A stretch of 64,000 bases of DNA, from assembly GCF_003946095.1 (NCBI RefSeq), contig NZ_RHOD01000008.1, positions 1 to 64,000 of the forward strand, given 5' to 3'. The notes beneath the pieces are model-generated. The model worked only from the letters and a program-made list of their open reading frames with translations, did no database searches and had not been told where the DNA came from. The translations under genes were made by a program, and so were the position numbers. How positions within the stretch are numbered: the stretch's first letter is position 1; each line of letters starts with the position of its first letter. Shown here one piece after another: positions 16,394-24,961 of this stretch. This DNA comes from Levilactobacillus lindianensis (GTDB lineage: Bacteria > Bacillota > Bacilli > Lactobacillales > Lactobacillaceae).

Positions 16394-17614
16394 ATGACTA
16401 AGGCAGTTCGCAAGATTACTCAGTCATTGAAGCTAGTTGCTCGTTATGGGCTCATCGTCTTGAACGATGGGCTTATTTGTTTACCCATTAAACAGCGACT
16501 AGTCCTCTTTGAAAGCTTTAACGGGAAGGACGTCAACGACAATCCGGCAGCGATTTACCGGGCGTTGGTGGCCAGTGACCCGCGGTATCGCCAGACAGCT
16601 TACTTCAGTGTGAAACCTAGGGAGTACGCCAAACTAAGGCGGCAGTATCCTGAGGTCCAATTGGTTCGACGGTTCACGCCTAAATGGGTCTGGCTCATGG
16701 CTAGAGCGCAATACTGGGTGTTGAATTCGCGGTTACCCAATTGGTGGCGGTCTAACCGCCACACCCGGACCATTCAGACGTGGCACGGGACCCCGCTGAA
16801 GAAATTGGGAGCCGATATCGAACACGTAGCCATACCGGGAACGTCTACAGCTGATTACCATCAGCAGTTTGTTACGGCATCTTCGCGGTGGGACTACCTG
16901 ATTGCGCCGAACCAGTATTCACGGGATATCTTTAAACGGGCGTTTGGTTATCGAGGACATTTTCTCACGGTGGGCTATCCCAGAAATGATGTACTCTATA
17001 CCGAAAATCAGCCGGCTAAGTTGGCCGCTCTTCGGCAACGGTTACTGGGGTCGGTGAAAGGCCCCGTCGTGACGTACGCCCCAACTTGGCGTGACGACAT
17101 GGCCGTGAGCGAGGGCGTCTATCGCTTTGATTTGCCGTTTGACCTGGGGGAGTTCTTCAAGCATGTGCCAGCGGGAACCCACCTGATCATTCGGCCCCAT
17201 TATCTGGTCAAGGATGCCGTGAATATTCGCGGCTATGAGGACCGCGTCACCGTGTTGGCCGATACGGACATTGCCGAACTCTATCTGATTACGGATCTCC
17301 TGATTACGGACTATTCGTCGGTCATGTTCGACTTTGCGAATTTAAAACGGCCCCAACTCTTCTTTGCCTACGACCTGGAACACTATCGCGATCAGCTTCG
17401 CGGGTTCTATTTCGACTATCAAAAGGAAATTCCAGGTCCCTTAGTCACCACAGCGGCGGCCTTCTACGACCAGCTGGACGAATGGCGACAACAGGGAGGC
17501 TTCCCGGACTATCGTGAGAAACAGGCGGCCTTTACCCACAAATTCTGCGAGTGGGAAGATGGGACAGCCAGTCAACGAGTCGCAGGCTTAATCATCAGTG
17601 GAAAGGACGAATAA
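16394..17614 (+). CDS. CDP-glycerol glycerophosphotransferase family protein, second copy
   Basis: Same family as the gene at 14375 but clearly different in sequence, 406 aa. It has [18 protein letters not shown] near the N-terminus, then [34 protein letters not shown] and [17 protein letters not shown]. These are the nucleotide and acceptor-binding motifs of TagF-like enzymes, so this is the better candidate for a chain polymerase or primase. ATG 16394 is preceded by GAAAGGAG; the frame opens upstream at 16370 right after tagG. It ends 2 bp before the nfo start, so nfo is probably cotranscribed. Confidence 0.85.
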   Translation: MTKAVRKITQSLKLVARYGLIVLNDGLICLPIKQRLVLFESFNGKDVNDNPAAIYRALVASDPRYRQTAYFSVKPREYAKLRRQYPEVQLVRRFTPKWVWLMARAQYWVLNSRLPNWWRSNRHTRTIQTWHGTPLKKLGADIEHVAIPGTSTADYHQQFVTASSRWDYLIAPNQYSRDIFKRAFGYRGHFLTVGYPRNDVLYTENQPAKLAALRQRLLGSVKGPVVTYAPTWRDDMAVSEGVYRFDLPFDLGEFFKHVPAGTHLIIRPHYLVKDAVNIRGYEDRVTVLADTDIAELYLITDLLITDYSSVMFDFANLKRPQLFFAYDLEHYRDQLRGFYFDYQKEIPGPLVTTAAAFYDQLDEWRQQGGFPDYREKQAAFTHKFCEWEDGTASQRVAGLIISGKDE

Positions 17615-17616
17615 AT

Positions 17617-18546
17617 ATGTCAGAATTTCTAATTGGTTCACACGTCAGCATGAAGGGAAAACCCATGTTTCTGGGGTCGGCCCAGGAGGCGGCTCAATAC
17701 GGTGAAAATGTCTTCATGATTTATACCGGGGCGCCACAGAATACCCGGCGTAAGCCCATCGAAGAGCTCAACATTCCGGCGGGTCAGGCCTTTATGGCCG
17801 ACCACAACCAACGCGCAGTGGTGATCCATGCGCCTTACGTGGTTAATCTTGGGAATACGCTCAAACCTCAGAATTTTGGCTTTGCAGTAGCTTTTTTGAC
17901 GGCTGAAATCAAGCGGGCCGCAGCGTTGGGGGCCACTCAGATTGTCTTGCACCCGGGCGCACACGTTGGGGCGGGGCCAGATGCCGCGATTGCTCAGATT
18001 GCCAAGGGTCTCGATGAGATTCTGGCGGCAGCAGATGAGCCGGTTCAGATTGCCTTGGAAACCATGGCGGGTAAGGGAACCGAAGTTGGCCGGAGCTTTG
18101 AAGAACTGGCCGCAATTATGGATGCTACCAGCGCCAACGACCGGCTGTCGGTCTGCTTCGACACTTGTCATACGAGCGATGCGGGTTATGACATTGCTAC
18201 GGACTTTGATGGGGTACTCAATGAATTCGACCATATCATTGGCGTCGATCGGCTGAAGGTCATTCACCTTAACGACTCCAAGAATCCGCAAGGAAGTCAT
18301 AAGGACCGCCACACCAACATCGGATTGGGAACGTTAGGCTTTGATGTGCTAAATAGCATTGCTCATCATCCCCAATTGACGGCGGTGCCGAAGATTATGG
18401 AGACGCCCGTGATCGGTCCCGATCGTAAACACGGTGTCAATCCTCACGGGTACGAAGTGGCCATGTTGAAGGCCCAACAGTTCAATCCAGATTTAGAGGC
18501 CGATGTGTTAGCTGGAAATCCGGTAGATGCCTATTTGATTCGATAA
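17617..18546 (+). CDS. nfo: Endonuclease IV (Nfo)
   Basis: Zinc-dependent AP endonuclease of base excision repair; cuts 5' of abasic sites. The 309-aa TIM-barrel protein has SHVSMKG at the start, [40 protein letters not shown] and [12 protein letters not shown]. These hold the zinc-ligand His, Glu and Asp residues. ATG 17617 follows GGAAAGGACG. It lies at the end of the teichoic acid cluster with 2 bp spacing, an operon link that is probably incidental. Confidence 0.95.
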   Translation: MSEFLIGSHVSMKGKPMFLGSAQEAAQYGENVFMIYTGAPQNTRRKPIEELNIPAGQAFMADHNQRAVVIHAPYVVNLGNTLKPQNFGFAVAFLTAEIKRAAALGATQIVLHPGAHVGAGPDAAIAQIAKGLDEILAAADEPVQIALETMAGKGTEVGRSFEELAAIMDATSANDRLSVCFDTCHTSDAGYDIATDFDGVLNEFDHIIGVDRLKVIHLNDSKNPQGSHKDRHTNIGLGTLGFDVLNSIAHHPQLTAVPKIMETPVIGPDRKHGVNPHGYEVAMLKAQQFNPDLEADVLAGNPVDAYLIR

Positions 18547-18552
18547 CACCAT

Positions 18553-18594
18553 AAAAAATCACGTTCTGCCCAACAAAGGCGGAACGTGATTTTA
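18553..18594. terminator. Bidirectional terminator between nfo and the PPDK-regulator gene
   Basis: Fifteen-base-pair stem AAATCACGTTCTGCC / GGCGGAACGTGATTT, A-rich before and T-rich after, between converging genes. Confidence 0.85.
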
Positions 18595-18608
18595 GATTTA
18601 GAGTCTGG

Positions 18609-19436
18609 TTAATCGGTCAAGGAGTGGGGAATCAAATCATAATCTACGCTCTCCATGATGAGCGTAGCGGTCTCTTCAATTGACTTGTTGGACACGTCGA
18701 TGACCAGGCACCCGATCTTCTTGTAGAGCTGTTGCGCGTAATCGAGTTCTAAACTGATCTTGTCGGTATCTGAATAGGCACTGTCGGCTGGAAGGCCATA
18801 GGACAGCATCCGTTCCTGTCGAATCTTACGCAGAATTTCGGGTCGGTTAGTCAGGCCGAAGATCCGCTTGGGGTCAACTTGCCAGAGTTCGTCTGGTAGC
18901 TGCGTCGTGGGCCCCAGAGGGAGGTTTGCGACACGCAAGCCCCGGTTGGCCAAGAAGAGTGACAGTGGGGTCTTAGACGTCCGGGAGACGCCGAGAATGA
19001 CCAGGTCGGCCTTAAGCAGGCCGGTGGGGTCTTTCCCATCATCATAAGCCACGGCAAATTCCATGGCAGCAATGCGGTCGAAGTAGGTGTCATTTAAGTT
19101 GTGCACCAGACCGGGGACCTCGACGGGGGTCAATCCCGTGGCCGCTTGCAGGACGCCCATGGCTGGTTGAATACAATCGAATTGTTGTAACCGGTTGGCA
19201 GTCGCAAAGTCTTTGACGTGGGCACTTAATTTTGCATTAACCAACGTGTGAAAAATCATGGCACGTTGTTTTTTCGCCAGGTTGAGAATCCCTTCCAGGA
19301 TGGAATCCGTCTGAATGAAGGGGAAGCGTTGATAGCTGGCTTCGACCTTGGGAAACTGCGAGACGGCCGTCTGGGCCACGGTTAGCGCGGTCTCACCGGA
19401 TGAATCGGAGATAATAAATATGGCAATCTTTGGCAT
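18609..19436 (-). CDS. Pyruvate, phosphate dikinase regulatory protein family (kinase/pyrophosphorylase)
   Basis: A 275-aa protein of the DUF299/YqfL family. Characterised members switch PPDK or PEP synthase off with ADP and on with phosphate through one bifunctional active site. The P-loop-like GVSRTSKTPLSLFLANRG and the N-terminal IFIISDSSGETAL are diagnostic. No PPDK gene lies in this window, so the partner is unknown. ATG 19436-19434 is used, with AGAGGAG nine bases upstream. It is divergent from rpsU, the usual neighbourhood in Firmicutes. Confidence 0.88.
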   Translation of the reverse strand: MPKIAIFIISDSSGETALTVAQTAVSQFPKVEASYQRFPFIQTDSILEGILNLAKKQRAMIFHTLVNAKLSAHVKDFATANRLQQFDCIQPAMGVLQAATGLTPVEVPGLVHNLNDTYFDRIAAMEFAVAYDDGKDPTGLLKADLVILGVSRTSKTPLSLFLANRGLRVANLPLGPTTQLPDELWQVDPKRIFGLTNRPEILRKIRQERMLSYGLPADSAYSDTDKISLELDYAQQLYKKIGCLVIDVSNKSIEETATLIMESVDYDLIPHSLTD

Positions 19437-19465
19437 AGCACCCAACTCCTCTAGTTATTTCTTAT

Positions 19466-19494
19466 AGTGTACCCCGGCGACCAAATCCGTTCAA
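19466..19494 (-). promoter_or_regulatory. Promoter of the PPDK-regulator gene
   Basis: Minus strand TTGAAC (19494-19489), 17-bp spacer, TACACT (19471-19466). Only 19 bp separate it from the divergent rpsU promoter. Confidence 0.6.
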
Positions 19495-19513
19495 ATTTTA
19501 TTTGCTGGCATTA

Positions 19514-19542
19514 TTGACGCGGTTTAGCAGTTTATGTATAAT
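19514..19542 (+). promoter_or_regulatory. Consensus promoter of rpsU
   Basis: TTGACG (19514-19519), 17-bp spacer, TATAAT (19537-19542). One of the strongest sigma-A matches in the window, as expected for a ribosomal protein gene. Confidence 0.85.
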
Positions 19543-19616
19543 AGTTAAGAACCGTTACGCCGATGGATGAAATCCAATTGGTGTTATTATTTGTGCTCGG
19601 AGGGAGGGAATTTTAT

Positions 19617-19805
19617 ATGGCAAAGACAGTCGTTCGCAAAAACGAGTCTTTTGACGACGCTCTTCGGCGCTTCAAACGTACGGTTTCCCGTAGCGGTACT
19701 TTACAAGAATACCGTAAGCGTGAATTTTACGAAAAACCAAGTGTGAAGAAAAAGTTAAAATCAGAAGCTGCGCGTAAGCGTAAGGCCAAAAAGAAGCGTT
19801 TCTAA
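19617..19805 (+). CDS. rpsU: 30S ribosomal protein S21
   Basis: Small basic protein of the 30S subunit, 62 aa. It starts [20 protein letters not shown] and ends in a lysine/arginine-rich tail ([13 protein letters not shown]) that contacts 16S rRNA. Length is right for Firmicutes. ATG 19617 follows GGAGGGA; the frame extends upstream without a site. In many relatives yqeY follows directly; here a minus-strand dehydrogenase gene sits between. Confidence 0.95.
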   Translation: MAKTVVRKNESFDDALRRFKRTVSRSGTLQEYRKREFYEKPSVKKKLKSEAARKRKAKKKRF

Positions 19806-19826
19806 GTTCTTTTTGCAAGCTTAAAG

Positions 19827-19862
19827 AAAAACCATCAACCGTTTTCGGTTGGTGGTTTTTTG
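19827..19862. terminator. Bidirectional terminator after rpsU
   Basis: Stem AACCATCAACC / GGTTGGTGGTT with a loop of six bases, flanked by A and T runs. It lies between the converging rpsU and dehydrogenase genes. Confidence 0.85.
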
Positions 19863-19865
19863 TTG

Positions 19866-20900
19866 TTACTCGAGTTCGTTAGTCAGGACCACTTTGCCCA
19901 TCATGTGGTGGCTTTCAACGAGCTGATGGGCGGCTCGTAAATTGGCGGCATCGATGGGATGCAGGGTCTTGGTCAAGGTCGATTGTAATTTACCGTTATC
20001 GAGAAATTGGCTAATTTGTTCGAGAATTTCGTGTTGGCTGATCATATCGGCTGTTTGATAGTAGGACTTGGTATACATCCATTCCCAGGCGAAGGTGGCG
20101 CGCTTCTGCTTTAGGGCGCGTAGATCGAGGGGCTGGTCGCTTCCCGTAATGGAAACGATGTGTCCGCTGGGAGCAATGAGGGCCGTGATCTCCTGCCAAT
20201 GCTGGTTGAGGTCGCTGAGCTCTAGGATATAGTCGACGTACTGGTAACCGAGATCACTTACCTGCCGGACGAGGTCTTGCCGGTGGTTGACCACGGCATC
20301 TGCGCCATGAGCCTTGGTCCAAGCAATGGTTTCTGGGCGAGAAGCCGTGGCGATGACCTTGAGACCAGCTAGGTGGGCCAATTGCGTCGCCACGGATCCG
20401 ACGCCACCGGCACCGTTGATGATGAGGATGGTCTTGGGTGCCGGTTCAGCGTCAGGGGTTAGTGGTAGCCCAAGTTGCTCGAAGAGTGCCTCCCAAGCCG
20501 TGAGACTGGTTAGGGGCATGGCCGCAATCTCTGCAGGCTTTAAATTCTTGGGGGCGTGACCCACGAGGCGTTCGTCCACGAGCTGGTACTCACTGTCCGT
20601 TCCTGGACGAATGAAGGAACCGGCATAAAAGACCCGGTCCCCTGGTTGAAAGAGGTTGACGGCCTCGCCAGTGGCCTCTACGGTACCGTAAGCATCCCAT
20701 CCCAGGACCTTGGGCTGATCTAGCGGATCTTGAATTCCTTGGCGAACGCCAGTATCGACCGGATTGACCGAAGTTGCGATAATTTTAACCAATAAATCAT
20801 GGTTAGTGGGTGTCGGTTTCGGTTCGAAGAAGGTCGTAAAACTCTTCGGATCTGCGATCGGCCGATACTGAGTGACACCGATGGCGCGCATATCTGTCAT
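19866..20900 (-). CDS. Medium-chain NADP-dependent oxidoreductase, quinone-reductase-like (MDR family)
   Basis: A 344-aa MDR superfamily protein. The N-terminal GroES-like part has SVNPVDTGVRQG and GWDAYGTVEATGEAV. The Rossmann part has the nucleotide-binding IINGAGGVGSVATQLAHLAG and VIATASRPETIAW. The cysteine ligands of catalytic and structural zinc in true alcohol dehydrogenases are absent, so it is likely a zinc-independent quinone or enoyl reductase; the substrate is unknown. ATG 20900-20898 follows GAAGGGAAG; upstream in-frame codons to 20999 lack a site. It is inserted in antisense between rpsU and yqeY. Confidence 0.85.
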   Translation of the reverse strand: MTDMRAIGVTQYRPIADPKSFTTFFEPKPTPTNHDLLVKIIATSVNPVDTGVRQGIQDPLDQPKVLGWDAYGTVEATGEAVNLFQPGDRVFYAGSFIRPGTDSEYQLVDERLVGHAPKNLKPAEIAAMPLTSLTAWEALFEQLGLPLTPDAEPAPKTILIINGAGGVGSVATQLAHLAGLKVIATASRPETIAWTKAHGADAVVNHRQDLVRQVSDLGYQYVDYILELSDLNQHWQEITALIAPSGHIVSITGSDQPLDLRALKQKRATFAWEWMYTKSYYQTADMISQHEILEQISQFLDNGKLQSTLTKTLHPIDAANLRAAHQLVESHHMMGKVVLTNELE

Positions 20901-21046
20901 ACTAAGACTTCCCTTCATGTTTTCCAGACTACCGCATCGTTCCCGGAAAGACAATTTTAGCCCCTCGGGAAAGGTATCTTTACCTGACGCCACCGCCAAT
21001 AAGGTGTAAACTTAATCTTAAGATTGAATTTTTAGGAGGAAATGTA

Positions 21047-21493
21047 ATGAGTTTAGAAACCCAACTCAACACTGATTTAAAGACCGCTATGAAGGCTCAC
21101 GACAAGTTATCCCTGAATGTTATTCGGATGATGAAGGCTGCTTTGACCAACGAAAAGGTTAAGCAGGGCCATGACCTATCAAGTGACGAAGAGTTAACCA
21201 TTGTTTCCCGTGAGTTGAAGCAACGTAAGGAATCCATGGAAGAATTTGCCAAGGGTAACCGCGACGACTTGGTTGAAGGCGTTAAGGCAGAAATTGCGAT
21301 CGTTGAAAAGTATGCTCCCAAGCAATTGAGCGAAGACGAAATCACTAAGATCGTGGTTGATGGTATTGCCAAGGTTTCCGCTAGCGGCATGAGCGACTTC
21401 GGTAAAGTCATGGGTGTTGTGATGCCACAGGTTAAGGGCAAGGCCGATGGCGCCTTGGTCAACAAGACCGTTAAGGCGCAATTGAACAAGTAA
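21047..21493 (+). CDS. yqeY: YqeY/GatB-domain protein
   Basis: A 148-aa helical protein related to the tail domain of GatB, the tRNA-dependent amidotransferase subunit. It shows the family's features: MSLETQLNTDLKTAMKAHDK at the N-terminus, RELKQRKESMEEF in the middle and FGKVMGVVMPQVKGKADG at the C-terminal end. It is a common companion of rpsU in Firmicutes. Its exact role is not established; a tRNA-related function is inferred. The ATG follows AGGAGG. A hairpin terminator follows. Confidence 0.9.
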   Translation: MSLETQLNTDLKTAMKAHDKLSLNVIRMMKAALTNEKVKQGHDLSSDEELTIVSRELKQRKESMEEFAKGNRDDLVEGVKAEIAIVEKYAPKQLSEDEITKIVVDGIAKVSASGMSDFGKVMGVVMPQVKGKADGALVNKTVKAQLNK

Positions 21494-21532
21494 TGAAGAG
21501 ACCCGACGTGGTGTAACAGGCCAACGGGTTGT

Positions 21533-21562
21533 GGCCGTCACGAGCTCTCGTGGCGGCCTTTT
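21533..21562 (+). terminator. Terminator after yqeY
   Basis: Stem GGCCGTCACGA / TCGTGGCGGCC with a four-base GCTC loop and a short TTTT tail. The ribosome site of the next gene follows at once. Confidence 0.7.
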
Positions 21563-21583
21563 CAATCTGAGGAGGTGGACGCA

Positions 21584-22066
21584 ATGGTGTTAACTTATCA
21601 ACGGGTGACAACGCCGACAACCGAAGAGAATCGGCTTTTATTGTTGGCAGATCCTAGCCAGCGGTTAATCGATAACTACGTGCCGGTCAGTACCGTTTAT
21701 GCGGCGAAGGACGTCACGGGTCTTGCAGGGATGCTGGTCTTAAAGCCTCAGGCGCCATTGACAGTGGAAATCATGGCCCTGGCGGTCACGCCGGCTAAGC
21801 AACGACAGGGATACGGCCGTGCCTTACTGGTCTTTGCCAAACAGTGGGCCATCGAGCATGGCTATCGCACGGTGCGGATTGCGACAGGAACCACCAGTCT
21901 GATGCAGCTGTACCTCTACCAGCAACAGGGATTTCGCGTGGTGCGGGTCGACACAGATTACTTTACTCGAAACTACAGTCAAACGATTCTCGAAAATGGC
22001 TTAGTTTTGCGGGATCGCTTGGTGTTGGAACGGACAATTCACTTGCCCAAGTTGCCAATCAACTGA
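21584..22066 (+). CDS. GNAT family N-acetyltransferase
   Basis: A 160-aa acyl-CoA-dependent acetyltransferase. The acetyl-CoA-binding motif A is visible as IMALAVTPAKQRQGYGRALL (about residues 66-85), with RQGYG as the pyrophosphate loop. The C-terminal YLYQQQGFRVVRVD is the motif B region. The substrate cannot be told. ATG 21584 follows AGGAGGTG by eight bases. It stands between a terminator and the phoH promoter, so is probably a single gene. Confidence 0.82.
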   Translation: MVLTYQRVTTPTTEENRLLLLADPSQRLIDNYVPVSTVYAAKDVTGLAGMLVLKPQAPLTVEIMALAVTPAKQRQGYGRALLVFAKQWAIEHGYRTVRIATGTTSLMQLYLYQQQGFRVVRVDTDYFTRNYSQTILENGLVLRDRLVLERTIHLPKLPIN

Positions 22067-22094
22067 GCACCAGCGACTTTTCACGCCGAATCCT

Positions 22095-22122
22095 TTTACA
22101 ATCCCCGGCAGTATGCTAAAAT
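22095..22122 (+). promoter_or_regulatory. Promoter of the phoH-ybeY-dgkA-era-recO operon
   Basis: TTTACA (22095-22100), 16-bp spacer, TAAAAT (22117-22122), about 28 bp before the phoH ribosome site. Confidence 0.55.
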
Positions 22123-22164
22123 TTGTCTATCAGACACTAATTAAAAACAAAGGAGCCACCGTAT

Positions 22165-23151
22165 TTGACTGAGAACGCAACGATTGAAAAAGAATATATC
22201 TTAGAACGGCCCGAGGACGAAATGGGGTTATTGGGCGCTCAGGATCAATTTGTAACGATCCTTGAGGAAGGGCTTAACGTGACGATCAAGCCCTTTGGCA
22301 ATTCAATCAAAGTCGCTGGTACGACCGAAGCGGTTGACCAAACGTTGGCTATTCTAGGCAACATGAGTGATCTCCTGGCCAAGGGCATCAAGCTGAACAG
22401 CGCCGATGTCCTCAGTGCGATGAAGATGTCTCAGAAGGGCACGCTGACTTACTTTAAAGACTTCTACACCGAAACGCTGATTCGTGATGCGAAGGGCCGC
22501 TCTGTGCGGGTCAAGAACTTCGGTCAACGCCAGTATATTGATTCGATCAAACACAATGATATTACCTTCGGCATTGGACCAGCCGGGACTGGGAAGACTT
22601 TCCTGGCTGTCGTGATGGCCGTGGCCGCACTGAAGAGTGGGGATGTGGAGAAGCTCATCATCACCCGTCCGGCCGTCGAAGCCGGTGAAAGTCTTGGGTT
22701 CTTGCCAGGGGACTTGAAGGAGAAGGTCGACCCTTACTTGCGACCAATCTATGACGCCTTGTATGCTATTCTCGGGGCAGAACATACGACGCGGCTAATG
22801 GATCGCGGCGTGATTGAAATCGCCCCATTAGCCTATATGCGGGGGCGGACATTGGAATCAGCTTTCGTTATTTTGGACGAAGCGCAAAATACCACGAACA
22901 TGCAGATGAAGATGTTTCTGACGCGGCTAGGCTTTGGGTCCAAAATGATCGTCAACGGGGATATCTCCCAGATTGACTTGCCCCACAATGCGAAGTCGGG
23001 GTTGATTCAGGCGCAACACATTTTACAAAACGTTAAACACATTAACTTCGTCACCTTTAGCTCAGATGATGTGGTCCGGCATCCCGTCGTGGCCAGCATC
23101 ATCAACGCTTACGAGGCTAACGATACTAAACCAAATGGAGCTAAAAAATAA
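22165..23151 (+). CDS. phoH: PhoH family ATPase
   Basis: A 328-aa P-loop ATPase. An N-terminal KH-like segment precedes the PhoH core with Walker A FGIGPAGTGKTFLAV, the conserved ITRPAVEAGESLGFLPGD, Walker B VILDEAQNTT and NGDISQIDLP. PhoH proteins are thought to act in RNA metabolism, and the pairing with ybeY fits that. Start is TTG 22165, nine bases after AAAGGAG. Its stop overlaps the ybeY start by one base. Confidence 0.93.
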   Translation: MTENATIEKEYILERPEDEMGLLGAQDQFVTILEEGLNVTIKPFGNSIKVAGTTEAVDQTLAILGNMSDLLAKGIKLNSADVLSAMKMSQKGTLTYFKDFYTETLIRDAKGRSVRVKNFGQRQYIDSIKHNDITFGIGPAGTGKTFLAVVMAVAALKSGDVEKLIITRPAVEAGESLGFLPGDLKEKVDPYLRPIYDALYAILGAEHTTRLMDRGVIEIAPLAYMRGRTLESAFVILDEAQNTTNMQMKMFLTRLGFGSKMIVNGDISQIDLPHNAKSGLIQAQHILQNVKHINFVTFSSDDVVRHPVVASIINAYEANDTKPNGAKK

Positions 23152-23639
23152 TGGATTTAGAGATTTTTGATAAGACCAAAGATGGCGTGCCTGCAGAGCA
23201 CGTGAAGCTGATTCAAGACGTGTTAACCTATGCCGGAGACTACCTAAAGTTGGCCGACAATACGGAAATGTCGGTTACGTTAATGAATAACGAAGACATT
23301 CACCGGATCAACAAGCAATACCGCGGTGTTGACCGGGCAACCGATGTCATTAGCTTTGCGATTGAAGATGACGACGATGAAGCCGCTGAATTTCCACTTG
23401 TCATGGATGACGAGCTGGCAGCGGAGATTCCCGAAAACATCGGGGATATCTTTGTCTCGATGGATAAGGTTGAAGAACAGGCGGAATACTTGGGTCATTC
23501 CTACGAACGGGAACTCGGTTTTCTCGTGGTCCACGGATTCCTACACCTCAACGGCTACGATCACATGAAGCCGGAAGATGAAAAGGTGATGTTTAAGCTT
23601 CAGGCGGACATCTTGGATGCCTATGGCCTCAAGCGATAA
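23151..23639 (+). CDS. ybeY: Endoribonuclease YbeY (rRNA maturation factor)
   Basis: Zinc-dependent RNase for 16S rRNA 3'-end maturation and ribosome quality control. The 162-aa protein has the metal motif HGFLHLNGYDH (H-x3-H-x5-H) near its C-terminus and the family segment RGVDRATDVISFAIE. The start ATG overlaps the phoH stop by one base, so translation is coupled. Its end overlaps dgkA by 23 bp. Confidence 0.95.
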   Translation: MDLEIFDKTKDGVPAEHVKLIQDVLTYAGDYLKLADNTEMSVTLMNNEDIHRINKQYRGVDRATDVISFAIEDDDDEAAEFPLVMDDELAAEIPENIGDIFVSMDKVEEQAEYLGHSYERELGFLVVHGFLHLNGYDHMKPEDEKVMFKLQADILDAYGLKR

Positions 23640-24018
23640 ACGAAAACAAACCGGGAAGAATCGGGCCTTTGTTCAGTCGTTGGGTCACGCGTGGGATGGC
23701 CTACGGGCCCTGTTTCACTATGAACGCAACTTTCGTAAGCACCTGGCCTTCGGCACGGTAGCCGTGTTGGCCGGCCTGGTCTTACGACTCGATGTTAACG
23801 AGTGGTTGTGGCTGATGTTAGCGATCTTTCTGGTGTTAATCGCGGAGACCCTCAATACCATTGTGGAGGCCGTCGTGGATCTAGTGGTGGGGACAACCTA
23901 TCATGATTTAGCGAAACGTGCCAAGGATGTGGCCGCCGGCGGGGTGCTGCTGGCCGCGACCTTTGCGGTGATTGTTGGGGCACTCGTGATGTTACCAGCG
24001 CTGAGTCGTTGGTTTTAA
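23617..24018 (+). CDS. dgkA: Diacylglycerol kinase / undecaprenol kinase family (DgkA)
   Basis: Small integral membrane lipid kinase. In Gram-positive bacteria members mostly phosphorylate undecaprenol for cell-wall carrier recycling. The 133-aa protein has three membrane helices after a basic N-terminus. It carries the active-site RNFRKHLAFG and AETLNTIVEAVVDLV segments and the conserved AKDVAAGGVLL. ATG 23617 follows AGGCGG within ybeY; an ATG at 23623 is an alternative. It is cotranscribed with ybeY and era. The cdd gene often found before era elsewhere is absent. Confidence 0.92.
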   Translation: MPMASSDKRKQTGKNRAFVQSLGHAWDGLRALFHYERNFRKHLAFGTVAVLAGLVLRLDVNEWLWLMLAIFLVLIAETLNTIVEAVVDLVVGTTYHDLAKRAKDVAAGGVLLAATFAVIVGALVMLPALSRWF

Positions 24019-24030
24019 GTGGAGGAAAAT

Positions 24031-24936
24031 ATGGATAATCCAAATTACAAATCAGGGTTCGTGGCCATTGTTGGCCGGCCTAACGTGGGGAAGTCAACGT
24101 TTTTAAACCGCGTGATTGGCCAAAAGATTGCCATCATGTCGGATACGGCACAGACTACCCGGAACAAGATTCAAGGAATTTACACGACAGACGAAGCACA
24201 AATCGTCTTTATCGATACGCCTGGGGTGCATAAGCCGAAGCACAAGCTGGGTGACTACATGGTCAAGTCGGCCCTGTCAGCCTTAAACGAAGTCGATGCC
24301 GTGTTGTTCATGATTAACGCCGCCGAGAAGCGGGGAGCCGGAGACAACTTTATCATTGACCGCTTGAAAGATATCAAGGCACCGGTCTATCTGTTAATCA
24401 ACAAGATCGACCAGATCCATCCCGACGATCTGTTGCCAATCATGGAACAGTACAAGACCGCCATCCCATGGAAGGCCGTTTACCCAATCTCCGCTCTGGA
24501 GGGGAATAACGTCGATGAGTTCCTGAGTGATCTGGTTGACCAGATGCCAAATGGGCCGCAATATTACCCCGAAGATCAAGTGACCGATCATCCGGAACGT
24601 TTCGTGGTAAGTGAACTCATTCGTGAAAAAATCTTCATGTTAACGCGTGAGGAAGTGCCGCATTCAGTGGCCGTTGAAATCGAAAGCATGAAGCAAGAGG
24701 ACACGGATCACGTCCACATCGAAGCTACAATCATTGTCGATCGCCCAACTCAAAAGGGTATTATGATCGGTAAGGGTGGAAGCATGCTCAAGAAGATCGG
24801 GACGTTAGCGCGTCGCGATATTGAACACTTGCTCGGTAGCAAGGTTTACCTGCAACTGTGGGTCAAGGTTCAGCCCAATTGGCGCGACAAGTCCACGTTG
24901 CTGAAGAGCTACGGTTACCGGAAAGACGATCTTTAA
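24031..24936 (+). CDS. era: GTPase Era
   Basis: Essential GTPase that binds the 3' end of 16S rRNA during 30S assembly. The 301-aa protein has G1 GRPNVGKST, the switch region with [11 protein letters not shown]3 [11 protein letters not shown]4 NKID and a C-terminal KH domain ([14 protein letters not shown]) for RNA binding. ATG 24031 is chosen because GGAGGAAAAT lies just upstream; the GTG at 24019 would put that site inside the gene. recO follows at 26 bp. Confidence 0.96.
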   Translation: MDNPNYKSGFVAIVGRPNVGKSTFLNRVIGQKIAIMSDTAQTTRNKIQGIYTTDEAQIVFIDTPGVHKPKHKLGDYMVKSALSALNEVDAVLFMINAAEKRGAGDNFIIDRLKDIKAPVYLLINKIDQIHPDDLLPIMEQYKTAIPWKAVYPISALEGNNVDEFLSDLVDQMPNGPQYYPEDQVTDHPERFVVSELIREKIFMLTREEVPHSVAVEIESMKQEDTDHVHIEATIIVDRPTQKGIMIGKGGSMLKKIGTLARRDIEHLLGSKVYLQLWVKVQPNWRDKSTLLKSYGYRKDDL

Positions 24937-24961
24937 AACTGAAGGAAAGTAGGGATGCGGT

